From: Nipponacmea schrenckii
Taxonomy: Eukaryota > Mollusca > Gastropoda > Lottiidae
DNA length: 64,000 nucleotides
NCBI GenBank assembly: GCA_030562195.1
Contig: CM060200.1
Span: forward strand, 30,543,023 to 30,607,022
Reading direction: 5' to 3'
Positions 12,913 through 25,100 of the stretch are shown piece after piece. Under the pieces are notes generated by a model that ran no database searches, was not told the origin of the DNA, and saw only the letters and a program-made list of their open reading frames with translations. Within the stretch, counting starts at the first letter, position 1. Each line of letters begins with the position of its first letter. A program made the position numbers and the translations under genes.

Positions 12913-13588
12913 CAATTAACGTGATATATTTTGATTTCAAGCAACCATTCGATAAAGTATTCCACTCCAGGCTTCTCCTGAATGGAATGTTATTAAGACG
13001 TTTAAACGCCTAGAAAAACGTGTTCCTGCAAATTTACATGTAATTGATCTGACCAAATCTTTAATACTCAACAACAGTCTGATTTCCGCACTATACATAG
13101 AACATCGAAAACTCAAGTCTCGACATTAGCAAGGAAATTCTAGATGTTGTATCATCTGATACTTTTCAATCTCAACGAAGCTTTGACAAGCTTGACGATG
13201 TATTTTATAATACCACCCCCCCCCCCACCAACCCACACACACACCCACCCAATGCCTTGATATAGAAATATACAACCCTATAGACATTTCCACTATTACT
13301 CACGTACAATAAAATACCGAGGTGATCAAGTAGCTAGTGATTTGAACATATCCGATGAAGTAAATCAGGTGAAAGATAAGTTTACGGCCGGAGTTGGAGG
13401 GACACATTTTCATGTGGGCATATAAAAACCTATCACCACCTTGACCTAAATATATTAAAAGTCATGCCCCACACTCATTGTGATGTATTTATTTGTGGAG
13501 TGACACAGCTATTAAGGCAAACAGTTCACTATATAAATCTACCTGAATTAGTTATTGAGCTTTGGACTCGATAACTGCATTAGGTAAT
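12913..13588. other. Upstream region of EPHX4-like copy B
   Basis: Contains a C-rich/CA-rich low-complexity tract (about 13208-13250). Bases 13407-13427 read like a diverged right end (catgtgggcatataaaaa) of the TIR element found at 14786-15728. It should also hold the copy B promoter, but no specific signal is visible. Confidence 0.4.
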
Positions 13589-16500
13589 ATGGCGTTAGTT
13601 GATATAGTAAGATACGTAATCTCTATAAATTTTGGATGTTTTTTCGGTGGCATTGTGTTGATTCGATTGCTTTGGCGTGTCATAAAGAATCCCAGTAGAG
13701 TACTATCTGTAAAAGAAAGAAATGTTCCACCTAAATGCCTAACTGATCCAAATTTGGGTACTCATCATTATGTTCAGTTGAAGGTAAGTGGTCAACAGTG
13801 GTTAACAGAATCGACCTAGTTCAAATTTAACCAACCTCAGCAAGTTGGCACACTATAAGAATATTGTTATTTGATTAGGTAACTGTGCGCAAAACTCCAG
13901 AGGGCCTACTTTGATAACCGTTTCTATAAGCTGCAATAAAGCTGAAAAACGAAGTAGGCCAACACTCAGTTTTTATTTTGTTATCGCAGCTTATCCTAAA
14001 GATATCAAAAAGAGATTTTCTGCACAATGGGGACACTGATAGCACCCATTTGCACCAGTCCTATTTTCAGCCAGACGTAAGGCTCTTGCTTTTTCGCTCA
14101 ATTTAAACGTTTTTCGCCGTCACTATCGCAGCAGCTATTGACAAAATTGTAAGGACCTTTGCTATAGTGACGTCTTAAAACGCAGTTGAATTGCAATAAA
14201 CGCATACATGTACATCGAAATGGAAATTGAAATGCTGTAAATGGATGCTATCCTTGTTGCATATAAACATATTTTTCCATATAAGTCCTTAAATGATGAT
14301 ATTATAATGGATGTTTTGTTTTGAAACTCATGAATTGAATTTTTCCTGTAGGATGTTAAACTTCACTATGTAGCTAATGGTGAGGAAGGTAAACCATTAA
14401 TGTTATTTGTTCATGGTTTCCCTGAATTCTGGTATTCATGGAGATATCAACTAAAAGAATTCGCTAGAGATTACAGGTAGGTTGTCCGGGGAACAATGAA
14501 AATGAATCAAACAAATGTATTAATATATTTTTGAAATCGATCGTTCAAATCCGTCAAAGGACCCAATATTGACTAAGTCGACCGGAATAGAATTTATGTA
14601 AGTCCTTACAAACAAGCGACCGAGATTTCAACTTTCGACAATCATTTCTTCTACAATAAACAGTTGTTTTAGAATACGCAGTTACGTTGCATATGTCGAA
14701 TCCGGCTGTAGTCTAGTTTTGACAAATTAAGGGGAGAGGGGGTAATTCCAAAAAGTTAGTTTAGAAAAAAAAAAAAAAAACTAAAAACAAGTGGTTGCCT
14801 AGCAAGATACGCCCACTTTAAAATATATTTTCTGTTTTAACACAGGCAAAAACTCTAAGATTATTTAGGTCTAATCCAAGTTCTCGTCAATAAATGTTCA
14901 CACCAAATTTCATTAAAATCAGATGAAAACTGTATTGTCTATCGCAATCACAAGCCGCGTTTTGACTAAGTCAAGTGCAATAACTCAAAACAGTATATCG
15001 AAATGTCAATTTCGAACTTGACCAAGATGACATCAACTTCAATGATCACACCAAATTTCATTCCAATCAGATGAAAACTGTTGTCTCTAACAAGTCTATT
15101 TCGACACAATTTGACTTAGTCAAGGACACTTAACTCAAAAAACGTTCACCCAAAAATCGTCACGATCAAACTTGTCCAAGATTTCATCAATATAAATGAT
15201 AACACCAAATTTCATTCAAATCAAATGGAAATTGTGATCTCTATCGCGTTCACAAGCCAATTTTGAGGCGTTTTGGCTAAGTCAAGTGCAATAACTCAAA
15301 AACCGTTCATCGAAAAATCGCCAATTTCGAACTTGTCCGAGATCAAATCAATATTAATGATCACAGACAGTTTCATTTAAATCCGATGAAAACTGTAGTC
15401 TCAATCGCGTTCACAAGCCAATTTTGACGCGTTTTTACTAAGTCAAGTGCAATAACTCAAAAACCCTTCATCGAAAAATCGAGATATCATCACTATATAC
15501 ATGTATACCAAGTTTAATTAAGATCAGATAAAAACTGTAGCCTCTATTGTGGATTGTCCGAGATCTCATCAATATAAATGATCATAGCAAGTTTCATTCA
15601 AATCCGACAAAAACTGTAGCCTCTATTGCGTTCACAAGAAATTGTGGACGGACGGACGGACCGACGGACCGACGGACGGACGGGGGTGACGACAATATAC
15701 GACCACATTATAATGTGGGCGTATAAAAAACGACACGCTTTCAAAAGATATTTTGAGAACAATTTACCATAGGTCCCATAAATAGTCAAACACAAATATA
15801 CTCGGAATTTCAAGATAAATTTCCCCATGTATACTATGGAAGCCGATAGCGGCCATCCTCTTTTTTACAATGTCTCAAAGTCGACAAGTCGCCGGATTTC
15901 AAAGTCGCCAACTCGACAAGTCGCCGGAAATTCGAAATGGCGATTTGGCAACTTGTCAAGTTGGCGACTTGTCGACATTGAAATCCGGCGACTTGTACAC
16001 TTGGCGACTTTGAAATCCGGTGAGTTGGCGACTTGGCGACTTGTCGAGTTGGCGACTTGGCTAGTTGGATTTCAAAGTCGCCAACTCGCCAAGTCGCCGG
16101 ATTTCAAATTCGCCAACTCGACAAGTCGCCAAGTCGCGGTTAACAAATGACCGCTATCGGCTTCCATAGTATACACAATAGTTTTGGTTGTAGCTTACAA
16201 AAAAAGAAATCCTAATCTGAGCAATTTTCTTGTTTATGGTAGACTTGGATCATTCAACTTCATTCTAAAAATTATATATTTCTTGTAAAGAAACATTATA
16301 TCAATAGGTTAATCGATTTGTGTGTAAGATTTCAGGACTGGGTCCAATATTACATACATTCTTTTTATGACAGAAAGCGTTTGTGTGAACGGGTCTTTTA
16401 AATTTTAATCATACTAACGTCTAATTTCCACATCTATTGCTCTGCGTCTTCGACAAGTTCATTCATTGAGATTTGTCTCAATACACTCTTATACTTACAA

Positions 16501-18299
16501 CTTTGTAAATTGGATAAAAAATTTCCTTGTGTATCATTTGAAACCCGTTTTATTGTTTTAGGGTGGTTGCTGTAGATCAGAGGGGCTATAATGATTCCGA
16601 TAAACCACTTGGCGTCAGCAACTATCATGTGAAAAATATGGTGGAAGATCTGAAACAACTTATTTCAGCCTTAGGTTGTTATAGTCTACTTGAAATCTAA
16701 AATATTTTTGGGTTTAATTTAGACTGGGTGACTATCGTGTTCAAAATTACAGAAAAATGATACATGAACTACAGAATGATGTTATATCCGTCTGAGAAAC
16801 TGCCATTGAGTAACCACATAATATTTTCGGGCAACGTTGTTAGGAGATAATTATGTCAAGTTATGTCTGCAAAAATCTGATGTGTGCATAAATACTATGA
16901 TCATTGTATCGATAGTGTTCAATTTATTTATTTAGATTTCGAAGAAGGGAGGGATTCTCTAAAATCATTTTGTTGATCAAAAGATAAAACTGTCAATATA
17001 CATTTTTTTTTTTTGCTTTTCAGGATATGAATCATGTGTCCTTGTTGGACATGATTGGGGAGGAGCAATTTCTTGGGCTTTTGCTGGTAATCACCCAAAT
17101 ATGGTTGATAGACTTGTTATAATGAACTGTCCACATGGAGCAGCTTTTCCCAAATACATACAGAAAAATAGATCACAATTCTGGAAATCTTGGTATGTAC
17201 GTTCGACAGCTGATTATATAATTATAATAATATAAAAAAAATAACAAATAAAGTATTGAGTAATTCATCGCTTGTAACTGATGATGTTCGATCGCTTTAA
17301 GACAATTATTTCTAAAGTCTGTCGAAGTCTGTGTTTTGGCGTTCGGATGATTGACGCCACATACATTATGCACTGTATTATAGCCTATAGAGGCATGGCG
17401 GGCGACTTTAATCAAGTTTCGCCGACCAAAAAGGAACATCACACAGTGTGATCCTATATCTGCTTTTATTACAGGTATATGTATTTCTTTCAACTACCCT
17501 GGTTACCAGAACTATATTGCCGCTCTAGTGATTTTCATTTTTTCCAATTAGCTTTCACAAGTAAAGCTATGGGTGTGCAGTCTGGTATAATTAAACCAGA
17601 AGATATAGAAGCATACAAATACGCCTTTAGCAAACCAGGTTTGTGGGCCTTTCTTTCTTGACATGAAACATCAAAACGTTGATGGAATGAGCTCACACCC
17701 TTGGGTTCATTGGAACAAAATATAATGCAATAATCTTTTATGTTGGTCGCCATTTAAAATATTTTACATGTATTTTAGTGGTCCGAGTTCAAATTGAATA
17801 CAGCCGTACAGGGGTTATAAATCTCAATGGGTTTGCTTGATCAAATGTCTGATGTCAAAGACTCCCTATGAAACAAGGCGGTGTACAAATGACGATGCTA
17901 ATTTTGTCCTGATTCATAATTTTATAGATTTATGCACTTATTAGCCTAACATTTCCGAAGTATACATTAATATTAACACACCTATTGAACTGCATCACGT
18001 TTATTAATGAATACCGTCTTAACTATTATTCTCCAGGGACACTGACATCAGCTATTAACTACTATAGGGCTGCTTTTCGTTATGGATCTAGAAAACAACC
18101 AAAGATTGAAGTAAAAACTAAGATTATATGGGGATGTAAAGACGGAGCTTTGGAACGAGGCTTGGCGGAGGCGAGTAAAGAATATGTTAAAGACGTTACT
18201 ATTACCTATATAGAAGAAGCATCTCACTGGGTACAAATGGACCAACCACAGAAAGTCAATCAAATAATGAGAGATTTTCTTCATCAGTCCAAACTTTGA
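13589..18299 (+). CDS. EPHX4-like epoxide hydrolase (alpha/beta hydrolase), copy B
   Basis: Six exons: 13589-13783, 14352-14476, 16562-16674, 17024-17192, 17475-17638 and 18037-18299, giving 342 residues. Exons 1-5 have exactly the lengths of copy A (195, 125, 113, 169 and 164 nt) and the same phases. The first ATG (13589) gives the same 65-residue first exon as copy A; the open frame upstream of it has no other ATG. It has an N-terminal membrane anchor, HGFPE at 86-90, nucleophile Asp155 in GHDWGG, lid NYY at 263-265, Asp291 in WGCKD and His319 in ASHW. All introns are GT-AG. Intron 2 has been enlarged by two mobile elements (14786-15728 and 15828-16175). The role should match copy A: a membrane-anchored epoxide hydrolase of unknown substrate. 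Confidence 0.91.
14786..15728 (-). mobile_element. Non-autonomous TIR element built from the ~160 bp unit, copy 1
   Basis: It starts with acaagtggttgcctagcaag followed by atacgcccac and ends with ataatgtgggcgtataaaa, so the termini share an inverted TACGCCCAC. Inside are about five diverged reverse-complement copies of the satellite unit seen at 8923-10760. Before the right end come a (GACG)n-like tract (15648-15683) and the palindrome ccacattataatgtgg. A second copy with the same ends is at 61464-62429. No transposase is encoded. The exact ends and target duplication are unclear. Confidence 0.75.
15828..16175. mobile_element. 348-bp TIR element filled with self-complementary GGCGACTTG repeats
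   Basis: Perfect 25-bp terminal inverted repeats lie at 15828-15852 and 16151-16175 (outer end tgtatactatggaagccgat). Between them the sequence is almost only aagtcgcc / ggcgacttg words and aaatccgg / ccggattt words in alternating orientation, so one strand can fold into many stems. It lies in intron 2 of EPHX4-like copy B. The 107-codon open frame across it is a by-product of the repeat. Confidence 0.82.
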
Positions 18300-19191
18300 T
18301 CTTGTAAATAAAACATTTTCTAATGAAGAACTTGTTACTAGCGATGAAAATAGATTGCTAATTACATTTTTGACCGTAATCAAATATGTTTATATCTCGC
18401 TGTGTAATCGCAATTGATTTTGCAGATTCTGGTGTAATGCTATGCAATTATTAAGCAAATCGAAATATTTTTTTAGGCTTGTTTTCGGCCAAAACATTTA
18501 GGAATTGAACTATATGTGCACAATCGGTCCCTCATATTTTGGCGTTAAACATTAACGACGATCGTGAACCCATATTCTAATACCGACAACATATCATACC
18601 CCTTTAAAACAAATGGAAAAAAGCGATATCCGATTCTATGGCTTATTTCAATCTGACTGAACTATTATTGTTTAAAATAGAATGCTTTTGATTGATGGCA
18701 ACACATGTGAATGTGAAATAAAAGCAAATTTAAATATACATAATATAAACGCCACTTAAAAATTGAATCATTTCTTAGTATGTTAATCATCCTCACTTCC
18801 GTTTAATCACTCATTAATTCCGGACGTATGTCTTATGTCTGTTAACTACAACAATTATAAATATAACCAAAAAGATTAGTTTGTCAAGTTGACAAAGTTG
18901 TTGGATGTGAATTTTTCTTAAACTTTCTCTTCACAATATCATAATATTAAACTACAATAAATTTCAAAGTAATTCTACGATATAATATTATATTAGAAGA
19001 AGACAAGGTTGACATCTGTGACCTTTCTTATTACATCACATATTGAACATTTTCGTCAAATCCTGCTCACATTCTTCTAATTAAAGAGGCGTAGAGTATG
19101 TGATTGCGGATATATGAAATTACGATTTGAACACTAATGAGTATACGAATGACATTTTGATAAACTAGTTCAGGTTAACTAAATTTGAAAA
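18300..19191. other. Intergenic region between EPHX4-like copy B and the EGF-repeat gene
   Basis: AT-rich. It should hold the 3' UTR of copy B and the promoter of the gene starting at 19192. No repeat or other gene was recognised. Confidence 0.45.
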
Positions 19192-22100
19192 ATGAAATTG
19201 TTACTTCTATGTTTAGTTCCTTTTGTTTTTTGCGGAAGAACTGGTGCTCAGGATGGTAAGTTACTTGTTTTTAGTTTTTATTTGTTTGCACTCTACAAAT
19301 CTTCAGCCGCTAATGATTTGGCACCCACAGACTGTTTTTCGCTATACAAAGTTATTTCTTAATTGATGATGATGATAATTTTGTTTACATGGATTTAGAA
19401 AATAAAAGTATATAATCTAAATTTTCTTTATTTGTTTGTTATGATTGATCCCAAGCTATCCTAGCTGTATTCTAATTCAAATTCTTCTGCAGTCCATTGT
19501 TCATTTCCTTGCATGGCCTCAAATAATTCCTTAGCAGTTGCATTGGAACGAGACTTTGATAATCTAGTGATATCCTGCTCTATTCTGAAACTTTTGGTTG
19601 TCGTCTGAAGCGTTTCTGTGTCAGTAGTAGTGACGGTTGTACAGTCACCGTGAGTTTTAAGATGATTCTTCAATTTTCTCTTACATCTAAATGACCGTTT
19701 ACAAATCGTGCAAGAATATCTACATAATTGATGTCGTCTTTTCATATGTGATAGGCAGATGTTTTTCGTTGGGAAACGTTGGTCACATTCACCACATTTG
19801 AAAGTTGCCTTTGTATTGTGACTACTGACGTGGTTATTTAGTTTGGTCTCAGACACAAATGAACTATCACAAAACTTACAAAAATATTCAATGTTTGAAT
19901 TATGACAGTCAACATGCAATGAAACATCTTTCTCTTCTGTTCGACTTTCCATCGGATCTACAGGGGGTGGAGGTGCATCATCATCATCTTCAGTTATCAC
20001 CGATCCGGAGTTTAAGTTGCTGCCGATTACGAGTGAGCCCAAGTTCCTATTATCCAAATTTTCACGGTTTGTGTGACTTGTGTCTTTAGCAGAATGCTTA
20101 CTATCTTTCTGACACAACCTTGAATGTAACGCCAATATTTTGGTACTTTTGTAGGTTTTATTACAAACTGAACACTTCAATGACCGAAGTTTTGAACACA
20201 GTAGTCTGTGGTCACAAACGTCTTTTTTTGACTCAAATGTCTTCTGACATCTACTGCATTTCAGGGCAGCTTTGTTTTCTTTTGTGATGCTCTTGCCACT
20301 ATCTGATTTTGTAATGCAGCGTTTTATATGTAATTGACACCCTTTGTAAGATTTGAATTGTTTGTTACAAATATTGCACGATAGTGTAGCGTGAGCTCTT
20401 TTCAACTTTCTCTGATAACGAACACCGCAATTGTTTCGCCTATGTCGTATTAATCCAGATTCCCAATTAAAATTTTGACCACAATCCAAACAAGTAAAGA
20501 GTTTAAGCTCGCTGTGCAATCTTAAGTGATTTTTTAGATTCTGGTGACTTGTATAACTCTTAAGACAAATTTCACATTGAAATCCTCCACTGGCTAGAAC
20601 ACTCAAGTCAAGATTTGCTTTATCATCACTATCCAGCTCATACTGTAGATTCATGTCTTTCACGGGTATTCCAGATAAAATAGCTTTATTAGCTTCCGCT
20701 ATAGATAAAAACTGCACGTCATATGTGGCACTATTTGGCAAGAGCCTACCATAAGAGGACGAACAATTTGTTAATTTGGTCTCTAATTTTTGCACACTGT
20801 TGGTAAAGGCATCTTTTTGTTTAGCATTATTAGAATTAGCTATCATTGACATTGAGTAAGCGGAAGTTGACTTAGATAAATGATCCGAATGAACTGTTCG
20901 ATGTAACAAAAGACTTCGTATAGAATTGAACCGTGTGGTACACTGGGTGCAAGAAAAAGGTTTTAGATTGTCATGATGACGCATGTGACTCTTGAAGTTT
21001 CTCGAAACTTTAAAATCTCTCTTACACCGATCACAATGAAATCTGGCTGGCTGATGCACACTGACTGTGTGAGCTAATCTTTTCTTAGCAGAAGGGAATG
21101 TTTTGTCACAACTTGTACACTTATAGGGGAAGACACCCTTGTGGATATTTACATGTTGCCTGAGGTTTGCTATGTCTTTATATGTCATATTACACACCTT
21201 ACAGTTATGCTTGGTGGTAGAACAATGTCTCTTCAAATGTATTGCCAAAGTTTGTCTTGTTTTTAACTCTCTTCCACATATATAACATTCAAAACTATTT
21301 GGAATCTTCGCCAATGTTCCATTGGGAGTACCTTTACCATCAGTGTTGCGTTTGGTTTCAGGATCACCAATTTGGTTCGAATTCCCGTACCCGGGCAAAT
21401 TGTGATTTCTAATTTGGTTTTCTTGATATCCCATTGAGTCTCCAGATGAGTGGTTCATCTGATTTTCATGATTTGCTTGATCTAATTTGGCACCCTGCCT
21501 TGCCTAGAAATAGAAAATGAATGTCCCATGAAGGCTGGATTCTTTTAAAATCAAATTGTCTATTGAAAATGCCAAACACTAATAGTATTTTTCCCTCTCC
21601 CTTTATCTAAGAGTAACTTCATTTGAAAAACCATACAAAAATCATGGTTGGAATCCGATAATGGTTCATATTGACTTTATCACATAGAGGTGACTCTTTA
21701 CGGGTACTAACAATTGGCTTTTTAGAACATGAATGTGTACTTTGAACGTAGTATTAGAATTATTTTAATTAACGTCGTCGAACGCCATTTCAGAACAGAT
21801 CTTGTTTACCCTGACGAAAGAAAAGAGATATCTTCGATCTCGTTTCACTATCAGTATGAAACAACAATTCTAAATGTTACAAAATGATAACAGTAATCAA
21901 TCTGATCATTCAAAGATTTTTTTTTTTTTGTTCAAAATATGGAATGGAATGAAAAACTTTAACAATTTGACATTTTTATTCATTAAGACTATTCATAAAA
22001 ATAAATCAAAGATATATGTTTGAAGCAAAAATTAGCACTAAATATAGTTTCTAATAAACTATCTTTTATAGAATATTTAGTCACTACTCAAGAATTTAAG

Positions 22101-25100
22101 TGGCAGTCCAGGATTTAAGTATTTGCAATTGTTCCAGGTCAGGGAATATTTGGTACAGGTATATACTGATATCTGATTAACGGTTATTATCAGCTCATTC
22201 GGTATCAAATTAGCATACAAATAATACCAGAAATAAACCAATAGAATTTGGATAGACAAAAAGATAATGAATAGTAAAAATTATTAACATTTTCATTAAT
22301 CAATTTCTGACCTTTAACCTTAACTATGGTGTTTTTTTATATGACGTATCATATTAGACCGCTGCACAAACGAATCTCCACAATGAGTACAAACATGATC
22401 TTTAACACCAGTATGTGTTTTCTTGTGAAGGTCCAATGTACCTTTGGATCTAAATCGCTTGTCACAAATTGTACATCCATATGGTTTCTCGCCAGTATGG
22501 GAAAGGACATGATATTTGAAACTTTTAAGACATTTAAAGTTCTTTTGACACAACTCGCATTGAAAAATTTTGGGATTTTCAGAAAACTCTATATGCACCC
22601 GTTTTATATGTCGACGTACATAAGATTGAGATGGAAATGATTTATCACAATGTGGGCATTTCACAGACGCTGACTGATCATGCAGCACCATATGACCAGA
22701 TAAAGAATTTTTTGAAGCATATTTTTTACCACATATTTTGCAGTTCACAGACAATCTTTTACCATCATGAATATCCATGTGAATTTGTAAGGTTCTCTTA
22801 CAACTTAAACTAACACCACATACACCACAAATCAGTTTTTCACCATTATGACGTGTATATCTATGATAGTTTAAACCAGAGTGACTTTTAAATATTCTAC
22901 CACAATCCTTACATTTCTGAGGTCCACTAGGTTTTCTTTTTCTTCTTCTTCCAGAATGAATATCAGCTACATGGTTCCTATATGCGTATATGTTTACATA
23001 CGTTTTTCCACAAATCTCACATGTAATAGTCCTGTCCATATGTTCCTTTGTTCTGTGATAATCACATCCACTCCAAGACTTGAACTTTTTACCACAGTAT
23101 TCACATGTATAGTCTTTTTTTATTACTAAATGCAGCCTTCGTACATGCTGTCTCAAACAATACTTGTTAGGGAATGTACTTCCACATACAGCACATTGGT
23201 GTGTTTCTGTACCCTTATGTCCTAGCTCATGATAATATAATCCAGATTTAGATTTGAATCTTTTGGGACACAATTTACACTTGAGATCTTTTTCATTCAA
23301 TTCCACATCACTGTTGACATCTGAAGGGTTTGGATCTGTCTCACTATCTGCGGTTTCTGTGTGACTAGAATCTAATAATGTCGTATCTTCAATGGAAACC
23401 TTATTCACTTTAGAAATTGCCTTACGAAGCGATCTTCGAACTTTGAATTGATCTTTTTCTATCTTAATATCTTTACTATCAGTATCACTTTCATTTTCAT
23501 CTATGTCATCTTCAAATATTTCAATTTCAGACAATTTTTCATCATCTTGTGAACCTTTAACACTAATGGCAACAGCTTCTGTTTCTTCCAATTTTTTTGC
23601 TTTAGCATCTTTGGTTTGAATTATTCTTGATGACTTTCGTAAAAAACTTTTCACTAATGAAGGGCTTATCAACTGTTCAACTGTTGAAGATAAGAGACCT
23701 TCTAAATTTTGAGCTGATGGTTTTTCACCATCTTCTGTTTCATCTTTATCAACCTTTTAATAAAACAAAAATATAGTTAATTAAAAACCTGGATTTGAAC
23801 CACTTTAAGTTCTAAATAAGCAGCTTCCACCAAGTAGATACTAACATGGGCCTTACTCGATCATTTTGAAACATACTTTTGATGGTATCAAAATTCTAAC
23901 CCAGTACAACAGATAATTTAACTAATATATAAAACTTCCTTACATCTCAAATTTTGAGTAATGAGTTATAGATATATATTGAAGAGATATGGTAGCTATA
24001 ATGTTAGCATTACTAGCTAATACAATTTAAATCAATTTGTATCACTTGTATCATCGGCCATCTGGTCAGGTAAAGAGTGCGTCTTAAATATGATGAGGTT
24101 ACTTACATTGTGAATTTCAGGGGCAAATATTCAAAAAGCATTAAAAACAATAATATTTCACAAGTATCAACTGATACGTCATCAAGGCTTACCCATACCA
24201 TTTACAGCTGAGTTCACAGGAATGCTGAGGATAGATGACTTGAAATATTTTCTTATTACAACAAATGATTTCGAGATTTCATCACTTACCAAATGAGCTT
24301 AAGTTTTCATGGCGCTAGTGCATTTTTCAGTACACTGAATTATCCAATAGGCAAAGATAAAAATGGTACCTGATGAGTAGTGGTATCTACTGCTGACATT
24401 ATGTTTTGAGGAATGCTTTCAACCTTCACATGTTCCATTTCAATCTTTTCGGACAACTCCATTTTTTCGGACCTGACCTGCTCAGTTACACTTCCATTGT
24501 TCTCAACACTTTCATCATTAGGCTGTTCTCCAGTATCAGTATCTTTTACAACATGTTTATTATCAGCTTCTAATTGTGGAACATCAGAAGCTGAAGACTC
24601 AAGTACAGTTTCTTCTTCTGTAGCTGATGCAAACAATGATGAAAAGCTTTGTTGCTCCAAATTTGCACTGTCATATTCTGAATTAGGATCAATTTTTAAA
24701 GTAGCACCTTTGGTAACTGGATCTGTAATTATTGTCAGTTTGTGTGTGGAAGCAGATGATTTAGTGGACACAGATTTTTTTTTCTTTCTACTAGTAGCAG
24801 GTTTCTTTGATTTTTTCTTTGGAACATAACTAGAATGGTCATCTTGTAAGATTTTATCTACATCTACTTTGTCCAGTGTAGATTTTCGAACAGATTCTTT
24901 AGGGACCACAAATTCCATCTGAATTGTTTGAGATTTTTCTGGTGTTATTCCCTGGTCATAGTAAATAAGGTCACTGAAAGTCACCAAATGGTCATGGTTC
25001 TGCATCTCATCTGGAGGGAAATAAGCTATCACTGATTTATCTAAGAATTTAACTTCTAATGGTTCAGAAGCTGTATAGTTCAAAGAACTTAATTCATTAC

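Noticed and set aside
13562..13588. Upstream non-ATG start for EPHX4-like copy B
   Set aside because: The frame is open upstream, but the first ATG is at 13589 and gives an exon identical in length to copy A.
15827..16150. 107-codon open frame on the plus strand
   Set aside because: It is a by-product of the ggcgacttg repeats inside a TIR element; the composition is purely repeat-driven.
24413..24829. 138-codon plus-strand frame
   Set aside because: Antisense of zinc-finger gene A exon 5; Ser/Thr-rich because the sense strand is acidic and Ser-rich.
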